A stretch of 64,000 bases of DNA from Hahella sp. CCB-MM4 (GCF_002260525.1 NZ_MRYI01000002.1:434001-498000); one strand, 5' to 3'; shown: positions 17,299 to 26,922, numbered from the stretch's first letter. Program-made: numbers and translations. The notes: generated by a model from the sequence alone, not told the origin.

Positions 17299-18903
17299 AT
17301 GGCAGTCAAATACTTGAACATTCCAGTTCTATTATTCTTTCTATTGCACGGTCAGTATGCCCCTGCCCAATCTTCGCCTCCCTCTTCAATTGACGGTTCA
17401 CCTGAATTTTTTAGCAGCTTACTGAGCCCCGTCCCCTGTTGGTTTAATAAAGATGAAGTCTGGCCCAATAGCGGCTGCTATCGCATGTATGTTCCAGAGG
17501 ATCATAGCGATCCACAAAGCCAGCCCATTTCATTTCCGGTGGCTATATTCAGACCTGAAGGGAATTCCAGGAAAGTAGCCCCCGTGTTGCATCTTGGTGC
17601 CGGTGGACCAGGATCAGCCATGTACCTGGATGATACGGAATCAATGAAATATTTCCTGGATATTCACCGGGGAATGTCTCTGGACCAGAGCCGCGAACTG
17701 ATTGTCATGGACCCTCGAGGAGCTGGTCTGGCAGACCCATTGCTAAATTGCAGCGTATACACCGATAACGAATTTTTTCGGTGGCAACGAAACACAAGCA
17801 TCCTCGACGATTATGAAGAGAGTAAGGACGATTATCGGGAATGTATCCGCCAGTTCAAATCCCAGGGAATCAATTTTTCTCATTACAACAGCCTCGCGGT
17901 TGCCCAGGATGTGGAAATGCTGCGGAAAGCTGTCGGTGTGAACCAATGGAATCTCATCGGGGTGTCTTATGGCAGCATCTATGCCCAGATCATCGCCAGA
18001 GAATATCCCCAGTCCATAAAAACCATGGTGCTCGACAGCGCTGCCTTTCCTCAATTGAAAGGCCACTATCGTTACCTGGAAAAGACTTTGGGGCCGTTGA
18101 ATTCGTTATTCACTTACTGCAGCGCTTCCGAAGACTGTGATGTGGACATCGACAACCTGCAGCCCCGTTTCTGGAAGCTCTTCAATCAGCTGAATGACCA
18201 GCCGCTTAATGTAAAGCTCGACTTTATGGGTGAAGATTCAGACTTCAAGGTTGTCCTCAACGGGACAAGATTTATGTCGAGCATCGTTCAAGGCTTGTAC
18301 GGCACCCAGGTCTTCCGCGAGCTGCCGGTTATTATCCGGGACCTGGAACACCAGGATACCTCCTCGATCATGCCCTATCTGGTGGACTACTTTGTTTTTG
18401 AGCTGGATGAGACTTATGGAGACCTAAGCTTCAGTAGCCATTATTGCTATGAGACCCGCCCATTCACCGATTTTGAACAGATTAAGAAGGATTTGGCCTC
18501 TTTACCTGACAGCCAGATAAAGTCCCTTCTAACCATGATTCCCGTAGATGAAGATCTTTGTGAAGAGATGAATGTCATTGCAGGAGATCCCATTGAAGCA
18601 GAGCCGGTAAAAACATCTATCCCCACCCTCTTTCTTCAGGGCGAGTACGACACCATTACTCCGCTTGAAGACGTTCTTGATTTCCAGTCAAACTTCTCGA
18701 ACAGCTATGTTGTATCGTTCCAGGTATCCCATGATGTCTTGGGATCGTCGGCCTGTTCATCGCAGGTTGCTGCAAAATTCATTTCCGGGGATGTTCGCCC
18801 GACTTCTCTGACAGGGTGTGATCCAGAAGCCAGGCTACATGAGATGGTTAACAGAAAGGCCCCGGCTGTGCCAGGGGATTTGCTCAATTCAGGAGCGCCA
18901 TAG
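17299..18903 (+). CDS. Secreted alpha/beta hydrolase, S33 tripeptidyl/prolyl aminopeptidase-like
   Basis: A 534-residue exported hydrolase. A signal peptide (about residues 1-24, ending APAQS) is followed by an alpha/beta-hydrolase core with GGPG (102-105, oxyanion region), DPRGAG (138-143) and the nucleophile elbow GVSYGS with Ser223. A TAP-like C-terminal domain contains SIPTLFLQGEYDTITP (acid residue) and SHDVLGSSAC (catalytic His). Six or more cysteines fit a periplasmic or secreted location. Length and motifs match the SlpD/SlpE-type secreted aminopeptidase group. Its exact peptide preference is unknown. It converges on the RND operon. Confidence 0.85.
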   Translation: MAVKYLNIPVLLFFLLHGQYAPAQSSPPSSIDGSPEFFSSLLSPVPCWFNKDEVWPNSGCYRMYVPEDHSDPQSQPISFPVAIFRPEGNSRKVAPVLHLGAGGPGSAMYLDDTESMKYFLDIHRGMSLDQSRELIVMDPRGAGLADPLLNCSVYTDNEFFRWQRNTSILDDYEESKDDYRECIRQFKSQGINFSHYNSLAVAQDVEMLRKAVGVNQWNLIGVSYGSIYAQIIAREYPQSIKTMVLDSAAFPQLKGHYRYLEKTLGPLNSLFTYCSASEDCDVDIDNLQPRFWKLFNQLNDQPLNVKLDFMGEDSDFKVVLNGTRFMSSIVQGLYGTQVFRELPVIIRDLEHQDTSSIMPYLVDYFVFELDETYGDLSFSSHYCYETRPFTDFEQIKKDLASLPDSQIKSLLTMIPVDEDLCEEMNVIAGDPIEAEPVKTSIPTLFLQGEYDTITPLEDVLDFQSNFSNSYVVSFQVSHDVLGSSACSSQVAAKFISGDVRPTSLTGCDPEARLHEMVNRKAPAVPGDLLNSGAP

Positions 18904-18978
18904 AAATTTAACTGAAACCTACTTTAACTCTTCACTCCAGAATCTATTTCTACCGCATCGCCTTCATTGCAGTCAGCT

Positions 18979-19005
18979 ATCAGGGGACAAGTTCTGTCCC
19001 CTGAT
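18979..19005. terminator. Perfect 11-bp palindromic hairpin between convergent genes
   Basis: ATCAGGGGACA (18979-18989) and TGTCCCCTGAT (18995-19005) pair perfectly around the loop AGTTC. It lies 9 bp beyond the minus-strand RND stop and may act in both directions. There is no T-run. The GGGGACA/TGTCCCC arms resemble REP-type palindromes common in gammaproteobacteria. Confidence 0.55.
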
Positions 19006-19013
19006 CAGACCTT

Positions 19014-22000
19014 CTAGAACCGCACCCGATACAAAGTCGCGTAGAGCACAGGCACTACGCAGAGGGTGAGGATGGTTGAGAACAGCAGACCTGCCATAAT
19101 GGCAATCGCCAGGGGCTCCCACATACGTCCGCCGCCCAGGTACAGGGGTAGCAATCCAAGTACTGTTGTCGCTGTTGTCAGAAGGATGGGGCGACTTCGT
19201 TGCTGAGCGGCATTGATAATCGCCTGGGCATGCTCCACGCCCTCATCCAGCTCCAATTTTATTCGTTCCAGCAGCACGATCGCGTTGTTGATCACAATTC
19301 CCGCCAAGGAAATGATACCAAGGAAGGTCATGAAGCCCATTTCACTATCCAAAGCCAGCAAACCTGCCACAACCCCAATCAGCCCTAAAGGAATGGTCGT
19401 CAGGATGACGAATGCTTTGCGCATGGAATTAAACTGTCCCACCATCAGGATCAATATGACGAATCCCGCCAGAGGTAGTTTATCCACAATCGATTGGTTG
19501 GCTTTGCCTGAACTTTCCTGCTCGCCGCCCAATTCAAACTTCATGCTGGTTCCCCAGTGCTTTTGTTGCTCTTCCAGCCAGGGGGTTAACTCTGCAAACT
19601 TTTCTGCGGCTGTGATCTCACCTTCAAGCTGAGCGCCTACGGCGACGGTTTTCAGGCCGTTGCGACGGAATATGGTCGCGGTATCCCATACCACTTCGAT
19701 GTCAGCCACCTGGGATAGAGGAACAGACTGACCGGTGGATTGCACATACACGGAAAGCGACTGGACTTCACTGATATTCTTCCGGCTGGAGCCTTCAACC
19801 CGGAATATCACAGGAATAATGTCTTCACCTTCGCGGTATTCCGTCAGCTCCAGACCGCTGATGCCTCCCTGAAGTGACACGGCAATATCCTGACTGGTCA
19901 CACCGGCACGCAATGCTCGGGGTTGATCGATATGTATCACCAGCTTCTTGATCCGCTGTCCCCAATCATCAGAAATATTCGTCAGACCACCAATCTCCCT
20001 CATTTTCTCCTTTAACTCAGCGACCCGACTGAACAGGAGGTCCGAATCCGTTCCGCTCAAGCGGATCTCAACCGGATTATTCACAGAGGGCCCGTTTGCC
20101 ATGGGCTTGATGGTCGCTTCCAGGTCAGGATGGTGGTCCCAGGCGTAACGACTCAACTTATCGATCAGTTCCGGTACCAATAACGGATCGCTGGCCGTCA
20201 CAATGATCATGGCATAACTGTTGTTATTGGGTTTTGGGTTGTAGGACGCGATGATTCTGGGACCTGCATTACCAATGTAGCTGACCCACTTGACCACGCC
20301 ATCCGTGCGGCTTTCATTTACTTTCAGATCGTCGTTGATATAGCGTTCGATATCGTCCACAACCAACTGGGTTTCCTCAATGGCCGTACCTTCCGGTAAT
20401 TTCAGTTCTACCTGGAAGTAATCACGATCCGACGGGGGAAAGAATATCTTCGGCACATAGCTGAACCCTTTCATGGCCACAATAAATACCAGAACCGTCA
20501 CCACCAGCGTGGGAACCTTATTACGCAGTAGTGTGTTCAGAATGCGGCGATAGGTCACATAGAAAGGAGAATCAAAACTCTCGCCTTGCTTGGTCACCTT
20601 CAAGAAATAGACACAAAGCATTGGCACTACGGTTAAGGCAATGGTCCAGGAAGCCAGTAGCGTAATTGCCACCACCTTGAACAGCGATGCGGTAAACTCC
20701 CCTACATTGGATTCCGCCAGATAGATCGGCAGGAATGCCGCAATTGTGGTGAGAGAAGCTGTTAGCAAAGGGACTCGCAGCTCAGTGGCAGAATCGATCG
20801 CCGCATCGATGGCTTTCTTACCACTTTCCATCTGCACCATGATGTTCTCCGCCATCACGATCCCGTTATCCACCAACATGCCCAACGCAATGATCAGTGC
20901 CGCCAGGGAGATTTGATCAAGGCCGATATCGAAGTAGGACATCACCAGAAATGCCAGCAGCATCGACAAGGGAATCAGTGTGGAAACCACCAAGCCTGTT
21001 CTCAGGCCGAGACTGAATAACATCACCACAGAAACCACCACAATGGCCTGTAGCAGGTTCGAAACAAAATCACTGACTTTATTGTCCACTTCTTTCGGCG
21101 AGAAGCTGACTAAATCGAAGTCGATGCCATAAGGATATTGCGGAAGCATTTTATCCATCATGCCGGTGACCTGTTCACCCAGCTCGATATTGTTGCCGCC
21201 TTCACGCATGGCAACTGCGACCGCCAGGGCAGACTGCCCTGAGGAATGCAGCATGGAACTGGGAGGGTCCACATAGCCACGGTATACACGGGCAATGTCT
21301 TTGAGGTACATCAGTCGATCTGTACCGGGGATATTGATGATCGTCTGCCCGATATCTTCCACCGACTCAAAGTTACCACTGGGTTCCAGGGAGATACTTT
21401 CATGCCCCAGGGTAAAAGATCCCCCTGAAATGATGATATTGCGGGACTCCAGTGCCTGGGATAACTGATTCGGTGAGAGGCCAAGTTCCGACAATCTGGA
21501 ATTGTTGTACTCTACGAAGATTCTTTCTTCCTGATCTCCCCAGATTTCCACTTTAGCGACATCAGGAAAGCGCAACAGTTCGGTTTTGACATCATCCGCA
21601 ACGTCTTCCAGTTCGGCATAGCTGAATCCCTCGGCAGTGATGGTCATCACGATGCCGAACACATCACCGAATTCATCGTTCACAAATGGCCCGACCACAC
21701 CACTCGGCAGATCCGGGGTAATACCTTCAATTTTTCTCCGAAGGTTATCCCAGATGGGGCGCATATTTTTGTAGCTTTCCTTAATATTTACCGTGACGAT
21801 GGAAATCCCGGTTCTGGACTCACTCTTAACATAGTCCAGTTCCGGAATCTCCTTGACCGCTTCTTCAATCTGAGCAGAAACCAGCTCTTCTACCCGCTGC
21901 GAGCTGGCACCGGGAAAGTAGGTTATCACCTGAGCTGCCCGTACGATAAAACCAGGGTCATAGGCGCGGGGCATTTTGAGAAAGGTCATGGTGCCGGCGA

Positions 22001-22067
22001 CCATGACGACTAACAGAAGAACAATCGTCAAGCGATTGTTCTCGATCGCAAGCCGGGTGATATTCAC
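19014..22067 (-). CDS. RND efflux pump inner-membrane permease (AcrB/HAE1 type)
   Basis: A 1017-residue proton-driven resistance-nodulation-division transporter with twelve helices and two large periplasmic loops (about 35-330 and 555-855). The proton-relay region in TM4 reads ALGMLVDNGIVMAENI: the first relay Asp is kept and the second of AcrB is Asn here, as in several subfamilies. C-terminal repeats (GIISLAGIVINNAIVLLERI, RPILLTTATTVLGLLPL) are typical. It starts with GTG overlapping the adaptor stop by four bases (GTGA), with GGAGGG upstream. Substrates cannot be predicted. No outer-membrane channel gene is linked. Confidence 0.93.
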   Translation of the reverse strand: MNITRLAIENNRLTIVLLLVVMVAGTMTFLKMPRAYDPGFIVRAAQVITYFPGASSQRVEELVSAQIEEAVKEIPELDYVKSESRTGISIVTVNIKESYKNMRPIWDNLRRKIEGITPDLPSGVVGPFVNDEFGDVFGIVMTITAEGFSYAELEDVADDVKTELLRFPDVAKVEIWGDQEERIFVEYNNSRLSELGLSPNQLSQALESRNIIISGGSFTLGHESISLEPSGNFESVEDIGQTIINIPGTDRLMYLKDIARVYRGYVDPPSSMLHSSGQSALAVAVAMREGGNNIELGEQVTGMMDKMLPQYPYGIDFDLVSFSPKEVDNKVSDFVSNLLQAIVVVSVVMLFSLGLRTGLVVSTLIPLSMLLAFLVMSYFDIGLDQISLAALIIALGMLVDNGIVMAENIMVQMESGKKAIDAAIDSATELRVPLLTASLTTIAAFLPIYLAESNVGEFTASLFKVVAITLLASWTIALTVVPMLCVYFLKVTKQGESFDSPFYVTYRRILNTLLRNKVPTLVVTVLVFIVAMKGFSYVPKIFFPPSDRDYFQVELKLPEGTAIEETQLVVDDIERYINDDLKVNESRTDGVVKWVSYIGNAGPRIIASYNPKPNNNSYAMIIVTASDPLLVPELIDKLSRYAWDHHPDLEATIKPMANGPSVNNPVEIRLSGTDSDLLFSRVAELKEKMREIGGLTNISDDWGQRIKKLVIHIDQPRALRAGVTSQDIAVSLQGGISGLELTEYREGEDIIPVIFRVEGSSRKNISEVQSLSVYVQSTGQSVPLSQVADIEVVWDTATIFRRNGLKTVAVGAQLEGEITAAEKFAELTPWLEEQQKHWGTSMKFELGGEQESSGKANQSIVDKLPLAGFVILILMVGQFNSMRKAFVILTTIPLGLIGVVAGLLALDSEMGFMTFLGIISLAGIVINNAIVLLERIKLELDEGVEHAQAIINAAQQRSRPILLTTATTVLGLLPLYLGGGRMWEPLAIAIMAGLLFSTILTLCVVPVLYATLYRVRF

Positions 22068-23143
22068 TTGGTACCCTCCATGGATAACCTGACTTTCAAA
22101 CCGGGATGCATCTTACTCATACCCGCTATCACCAGCTCGTCACCCTCTTCCAGGCCTGAAAGAATCACAATCCCCTTATTCTGAAGTTGCCCGGTAGTAA
22201 CCTCCCGACGCTCCACAATTCCGGTCGAGTTCTCAGCGGATTTCACAATCCAGACATAACGCCCGCCTTCGTCTTCCTGAACAGCATGAGGCGGTATATA
22301 TATCAATCCGGATTCGTCAGCAACCTGCGGCGCCCGGCCTCTTACGGTCACTGACATGCCCGGCAGGATGTTGTATTTATTCGTGGCCGGCATATTGAAA
22401 GTTACGCTGAAAAGCTTGGTTGTCTGGTCAGCCCGGGAAGAAACTTCTTTCAGGGTGAGGGGAAATTTCTCACCGGGTATACCGGAAAACAATGCTTCCA
22501 CTTCCGGGTCTTGCCCTTCGTCAGCGCGAATCATCAAGCTTTCCGGAATATCCACTTTTACCAGCAGGGAGGAAACATCCTGCAGTGCATAAATTGGCTG
22601 CATTGCAGAAACTTCTTCGTAATTTTCAACGTAACGTTCAGCTATACGGCCACTGAAAGGAGCCTTTAGCTGGGTGTATTCCAGATTGCGCTTCGCTGCT
22701 TCCAGGTTTGACTGGGCGGCAACATCCTGGGCTTTGAGCTTGCTGAAATCAGACTGGGAAATCACGCCTTTCTCAATCAACGCTTCACCCCGGAGAAAGT
22801 CATCATGCGCCTGCTGATAGTCCGCCTGACGGCTTTTCAGCTGAATGGCAAAATCCGTATCGTCCAGCTCGGCAATGACATCTCCAGCCTTAACCACTTC
22901 ACCTTCGTTCACTTTGAGGCTCTTAAGCTTTCCGGATACCCGAAATCCAAGCTCCGCCTTCTGGGCAGCATCCACAGCGCCAGGAAACTCGCGCCAGTTA
23001 CCCTCTCCTGCCGCGCCGATGGTCATGGTCTTAACCGGCCGCAATGGTTTTTCTTCCACGACCTGCTTGTCATCCGAACAGCCCTGCAATAGGAATATTG
23101 ATAAGAGTATTGCGGTAAAGCTGGATTTGCTTTGACTGATCAT
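22064..23143 (-). CDS. RND efflux periplasmic adaptor (membrane fusion protein), lipoprotein
   Basis: A 359-residue HlyD/AcrA-family adaptor joining the RND permease to an outer-membrane channel. It has a lipoprotein signal (LLSIFLLQGC, Cys about residue 22), a barrel-sandwich hybrid domain (FRVSGKLKSLKVNEGEVVKAGDVIAELDDTDF), a coiled-coil hairpin (YQQAHDDFLRGEALIEKGVISQSDFSKLKAQ), the returning lipoyl half (LKAPFSGRIAERYVENYEEV), and a C-terminal beta domain. AGGGAG precedes the ATG. It is first in a two-gene operon, translationally coupled to the permease. Confidence 0.93.
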   Translation of the reverse strand: MISQSKSSFTAILLSIFLLQGCSDDKQVVEEKPLRPVKTMTIGAAGEGNWREFPGAVDAAQKAELGFRVSGKLKSLKVNEGEVVKAGDVIAELDDTDFAIQLKSRQADYQQAHDDFLRGEALIEKGVISQSDFSKLKAQDVAAQSNLEAAKRNLEYTQLKAPFSGRIAERYVENYEEVSAMQPIYALQDVSSLLVKVDIPESLMIRADEGQDPEVEALFSGIPGEKFPLTLKEVSSRADQTTKLFSVTFNMPATNKYNILPGMSVTVRGRAPQVADESGLIYIPPHAVQEDEGGRYVWIVKSAENSTGIVERREVTTGQLQNKGIVILSGLEEGDELVIAGMSKMHPGLKVRLSMEGTK

Positions 23144-23306
23144 CGTTGCTCCCTAGATCATGAACCTGGTGAAGGGTTCCATTAGACGATTTGAATTCTG
23201 ATTCTCGAGGTTTAGTCCCAAATAATAGGACAGGCTAAGACAAATAACACAATCAGCTTTACCTCTGTATTACGGATTACCCGGTAATGGGCATTCGCCG
23301 GAGTCG

Positions 23307-23888
23307 CTAATCACAAGTTTTTTTGCCAACTCCCATGATCACCTCCATTGATCCGCCAGCCCCTACCATGGCGAACGGCACAGAAACCAACACCTCTGAC
23401 AAGCCGGCGTCGGTATAGGCCTTCTCGATTTCATCCCGGTTGAAGCCAAAGCCTTCATGCTTATGCCAATCCCATTGCACCAGATAACCGTCTTTCTTAA
23501 GAAGCCTCTGTAACAAGGCAATGGTGTCCTGATACTGGGGAATGAACGCCAACACTGAGGACGCAACGATCAAATCAAAGCCCTGCTGCAAACTTGCCTC
23601 TTCATTTACAAGCGCTTCCGACAACTCAGCCTGAATGGTCGTGACGTTCTTCAAACCTTTTTGGTTCAGCACGGATATCATCTTTTCAGACGGGTCAATT
23701 GCCACAACCTCACTGGCATGGGGCGAGAGCTTCTCCGTCAACAGACCTGTCCCACAGCCAAAGTCCAAAACTCTGGCCCCTGAAACCTTGTATATATCAA
23801 TCAGGGTTTTATAGGCTTTTTCAGAATAGGAAATAACGTCCTCATTACTGTCCCAACCTTCCGCATAATCGTCCCAACTATCACTCAT
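23307..23888 (-). CDS. Class I SAM-dependent methyltransferase
   Basis: A 193-residue cytosolic methyltransferase. SAM-binding motif I is VLDFGCGTGLLTEKLS (about 40-55), followed by the acidic motif-II end VVAIDPSEKMI and a post-motif FDLIVASSVLAFIP. The start SDSWDDYAEGWDSNEDVISYSEKAY resembles small-molecule methyltransferases of the UbiE/type-11 group. The target cannot be deduced. It lies about 160 bp upstream of the adaptor gene on the same strand, and that gap shows no strong signals. Confidence 0.85.
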   Translation of the reverse strand: MSDSWDDYAEGWDSNEDVISYSEKAYKTLIDIYKVSGARVLDFGCGTGLLTEKLSPHASEVVAIDPSEKMISVLNQKGLKNVTTIQAELSEALVNEEASLQQGFDLIVASSVLAFIPQYQDTIALLQRLLKKDGYLVQWDWHKHEGFGFNRDEIEKAYTDAGLSEVLVSVPFAMVGAGGSMEVIMGVGKKTCD

Positions 23889-23939
23889 TATTATCTTATT
23901 CCTTTAGGTTTTACCCGACATATTCTACGGAATTCGAGC

Positions 23940-24629
23940 TCACTGAATGATCAGCTCATACTCTATGTCTTGAGCCATTTTGCTATAGGCCCCTTTCTCA
24001 CGGTCATACTGCGCGCTGAATTTCAGCATATGTTTTCCTTTATCCAGCGGCTTCAACATTACCCAATACCCATCTGTAGCAGACGGATATAGCTTGGGAG
24101 GGTTGTATTTCCGGGGAATCTTTTCATAGATATCAAAGCACGAAGTAGAAGAAATTCGAGTATCAACCGGATTCCTTGCAACAACCGAATCAAGCGATAC
24201 CTGAATATTAAGGAGCTTGTCATTATTCAGTGCGGCTAATTTCTTAGCCTCATCACAGGTCATTGCGCCCTCTTTTCGGGGCCAGTAAGCCATATTGATT
24301 ACTGGGAAAAACAAGTACTTGCCTGCTGGAACGACGCAGGTCCTTTTTATTTTTGACGAGCCGTATCCTCCAGCCAGGAACCAAACGTCCCCCTGTTGTG
24401 AAACCTGACAAAACTCGCCAGATTTGTCACGAACCGGGCTGACATCATCGGGTACGGAAAATGCCCACATCCACCATCGATTAGCGTAGTCACTGACCGG
24501 GTGCCCGGCAACATAGTCGCTGGAAGATACCATATACTTTTCCATGGATTCGGTCGTACTACCCAGGGATTTCGTCATACCATGGGAGCTCACCAATACC
24601 ATTGATAGAAGAAAAACAACTCTCTTCAT
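23940..24629 (-). CDS. Uncharacterised exported protein
   Basis: A 229-residue protein with a signal peptide (MKRVVFLLSMVLVSSHGMTKS). The ORF extends eight codons upstream, but the ATG at 24629 with GGA before it gives the proper signal sequence. The mature part is rich in aromatic residues and contains DYANRWWMWAFSVPDD near its start, a Cys in EFCQVSQQGDVWFLAGGYG, and CVVPAGKYLFFPVINMAYWP, a pattern seen in widespread uncharacterised secreted beta-rich proteins. I do not know its function. No close operon partner is obvious. Confidence 0.75.
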   Translation of the reverse strand: MKRVVFLLSMVLVSSHGMTKSLGSTTESMEKYMVSSSDYVAGHPVSDYANRWWMWAFSVPDDVSPVRDKSGEFCQVSQQGDVWFLAGGYGSSKIKRTCVVPAGKYLFFPVINMAYWPRKEGAMTCDEAKKLAALNNDKLLNIQVSLDSVVARNPVDTRISSTSCFDIYEKIPRKYNPPKLYPSATDGYWVMLKPLDKGKHMLKFSAQYDREKGAYSKMAQDIEYELIIQ

Positions 24630-24656
24630 CCTAGCGTCCTTATTCCAATGCACTTA

Positions 24657-24692
24657 TACAAAAAACCTGGGAAAGCCTAACGGTTTCCCAGG
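24657..24692 (-). terminator. Rho-independent terminator of the GFA gene
   Basis: On the minus strand CCTGGGAAA (24692-24684) and TTTCCCAGG (24674-24666) form a 9-bp stem followed by a run of six T, 24 bp beyond the GFA stop. Confidence 0.85.
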
Positions 24693-24715
24693 CTATTAAA
24701 AAGCAAAAATGGATT

Positions 24716-25123
24716 CTAGCCAGGCAAGCCATCAAAACAGTGAATTGTTTCCAGACCATGATCCCACTCTGCTTTGCTGGCAACAAAGATATGGGCATTG
24801 GGTTTCAATGAGATTTTGTCGTCCAGGCTTCCCGCAGGTACCGCAATCAAACGGCCTTCCATTTGAGTACTCGGAAGAGCAGAGCCGCAATGGGAGCAAA
24901 AGCTTTTTACGTGACGTGTTGACGGCAGATTATAAACCGTGACCTTCTCTTGACCGGAAACCCAATTCAGCTTGGCGTTGGTCGAAAACAGGTTTGAGGC
25001 ATGAGCCGAGCCGGTATCCTTTTGACAATATGCGCAATGACACAAGAAGAAACTCTCAAATTCACCTTCTATTGTGAATCTCACCTCTCCACAGAGGCAT
25101 GAACCTTTAACCCTCTTACTCAT
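24716..25123 (-). CDS. GFA-family (CENP-V/GFA domain) zinc protein
   Basis: A 135-residue protein of the GFA family (glutathione-dependent formaldehyde-activating enzyme-like), a beta fold that binds two zinc ions. Ligand cysteines are visible in GSCLCGEVRFTI near the N-terminus, CHCAYCQKDTG about 25 residues on, and SFCSHCGSALP around residue 80. The ATG at 25123 with GGGA upstream is chosen; the ORF runs 36 codons further up but overlaps the next gene. A role in C1/thiol chemistry is only suggested by family name; most members are uncharacterised. A second GFA gene lies at 56298-56735. Confidence 0.85.
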   Translation of the reverse strand: MSKRVKGSCLCGEVRFTIEGEFESFFLCHCAYCQKDTGSAHASNLFSTNAKLNWVSGQEKVTVYNLPSTRHVKSFCSHCGSALPSTQMEGRLIAVPAGSLDDKISLKPNAHIFVASKAEWDHGLETIHCFDGLPG

Positions 25124-25151
25124 ATTGATATTTTCCCGATGACTATGATTG

Positions 25152-25910
25152 TTAGCGGCCGGACCGGATAATTTCATATAACTTTTCAACGACGGGAAGC
25201 TCGGCTCCCCTGTTGTCACTGATCCTCGCATGCTCCTGCAGTGAACGCAGGAAATGCTCTTTTCGCTGGATGTAGGTTTTTGCTCTGGAAAAAAAGAAAA
25301 ATGCGAGTGTGTCGAACAGCCCGGAGATTGAGGTATCCCATATCAATGTCTCGATGGAATCCAACTCTCGCACTTCAAATCCTGATGAACGAAGATCTCT
25401 CAGATGCTGATCACTTCCACCATTACGAGCAATACCAAGCTCACGATAAACCCTATCGGCATACCGATCCCAGCTGCAACCGTTCTCATAGGTGAGGAAG
25501 AAAAGCCGCCCCACATCTGACGATTGCATAAACAGTGAGTTGATCGCCCGATTCAAAGACTCACATGAAACCCCTGAAAGCGAGTATGCGAATAAGCCAA
25601 TATCAAACGGTTTTTCCAGTATGAGTGATTCAATTGGAGAATGAACAAACTCGACACCGGGAATGCCTGTCAATCTCTCATTGAAAGCGGAGCGCTTATC
25701 AACAGCAGTCGTACACAGGAAATGTGAGGCGAGAATTCGGGTAAGGCGGCCATCTCCAGCTCCTAGATCCAGAAAGTGCAGGGTGTGGGGATGGCTGATT
25801 TGGCTTACCAGACTGTTTGCAATTTTTTCCCGGCTATCCGTCCGGGTAGAGTACTGTTCAAACAAATACTCATAACTAAGATTAAACGACCCTGGCCCTT
25901 CAGTCTCCAT
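25152..25910 (-). CDS. SAM-dependent methyltransferase-like protein
   Basis: A 252-residue soluble protein with a class I methyltransferase core: FLDLGAGDGRLTRILASHF (motif I, about 45-63), TAVDKR, and FDIGLFAYSLSGV. Family and substrate are not identifiable; the C-terminal half (AFFFFSRAKTYIQRKEHFLRSL) is unlike the small methyltransferase at 23307. It ends 28 bp upstream of the GFA start, so the two may be cotranscribed. Confidence 0.75.
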   Translation of the reverse strand: METEGPGSFNLSYEYLFEQYSTRTDSREKIANSLVSQISHPHTLHFLDLGAGDGRLTRILASHFLCTTAVDKRSAFNERLTGIPGVEFVHSPIESLILEKPFDIGLFAYSLSGVSCESLNRAINSLFMQSSDVGRLFFLTYENGCSWDRYADRVYRELGIARNGGSDQHLRDLRSSGFEVRELDSIETLIWDTSISGLFDTLAFFFFSRAKTYIQRKEHFLRSLQEHARISDNRGAELPVVEKLYEIIRSGR

Positions 25911-26058
25911 GACTCCAGTCTATCCTTATTTCTGGCGTTGTTATCCTAAATATACAACATAGAATCGGGTGTGGGGTTCAAAATCACTCCACTATTCACA
26001 CCAGCAGGCAAATTGCTCTCAGGTAACTGTTGCGCTCAGGAGAATAGGGAGATCAGAA

Positions 26059-26445
26059 TTATCTTGGGGTCTCAGAGGTTTCGTTATATGCGCTGGCTAG
26101 CTCATTTTCGATCGGCCGTATCTCGTAAAAGAGGCCGCACTCCAGGCAGGGATTCTCTGAGGCAAGTTGCGCCGCCTCATCGAGACTGTCGGCCAGAATA
26201 AACCAGAATCCCCCGATGATTTCCTTCGTTTCCGTATACGGGCCATCGGTTATGCGTTGCTTCTGCACCACCTTTCCCTCGTTGACCAACCGCTGCCCGG
26301 CCATCATACGGCCTTCATTTATCTGTTGTTCAATCCAGAGATAGAACTTATCTATGGCTTCCTGGATCTGTTCGGGTGACTTGTCTTGATCCCAATGTCC
26401 TCTGGAAATCACCAGGTATTCTTTCTGTTTTTCCTTTGTATCCAT
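26059..26445 (-). CDS. YCII-related (DGPF-motif) domain protein
   Basis: A 128-residue cytosolic protein of the YCII-related superfamily, dimeric alpha-beta proteins sometimes fused to sigma factors. The family hallmark is DGPYTETKEIIGGFWFI (about 72-88), here with Tyr in the usual DGPF/DGPY position; the His in RGHWDQD near the start is also seen in relatives. Enzymatic activity is unknown for most members. It is followed by no obvious partner. Confidence 0.8.
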   Translation of the reverse strand: MDTKEKQKEYLVISRGHWDQDKSPEQIQEAIDKFYLWIEQQINEGRMMAGQRLVNEGKVVQKQRITDGPYTETKEIIGGFWFILADSLDEAAQLASENPCLECGLFYEIRPIENELASAYNETSETPR

Positions 26446-26495
26446 AACGTTGTTATTCGCTGCTAGCTATCGATGATGGAGCGACCAATGATCAG

Positions 26496-26762
26496 CTATC
26501 TGAGTTGACTATCCTTGCTGCCACGACGATTAATTCCGTTCGACGTCGTTTCCTGCTCTTCCAGGGCAGATTGACACCCGACACACAGACGAATACCTGG
26601 AAGTGCTTTGCGACGCGCCTCCGGAATATCACCGCCGCATTCGTCACAGGTCATTGCACTTTCACCGGAGCCCAACCGGCTCCTGGCTCTTGCCACCTCG
26701 TCTTCAATACTCGCATCAATTTGGTCCTGAACAGCACCATCACGCGCCCAACCACTGGCCAT
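26496..26762 (-). CDS. ybiI: DksA/TraR C4-type zinc-finger protein (YbiI-like)
   Basis: An 88-residue protein with the C4 zinc finger CDECGGDIPEARRKALPGIRLCVGC and a C-terminal NRRGSKDSQLR almost identical to E. coli YbiI, which has the same length. The family resembles the DksA zinc-finger end without the coiled coil; its own function is not established. The ORF extends 33 codons upstream, but MASGWARDG is the YbiI start and AGGAG lies eight bases before the ATG at 26762. Confidence 0.9.
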   Translation of the reverse strand: MASGWARDGAVQDQIDASIEDEVARARSRLGSGESAMTCDECGGDIPEARRKALPGIRLCVGCQSALEEQETTSNGINRRGSKDSQLR

Positions 26763-26922
26763 CGCCTGCTCCTGTTTCAATATTCTGGAAGCCTGAACCA
26801 TTGCGCTTCCCCTTCGGGTAAGGATCTGCCAAATACTGGCAATTTTCAATGGCTTCAACACATCGAACCGTCATCATTAATCTCCCTCTACTTGGAGAAC
26901 ATTTGATAGACCATTTAACCGA

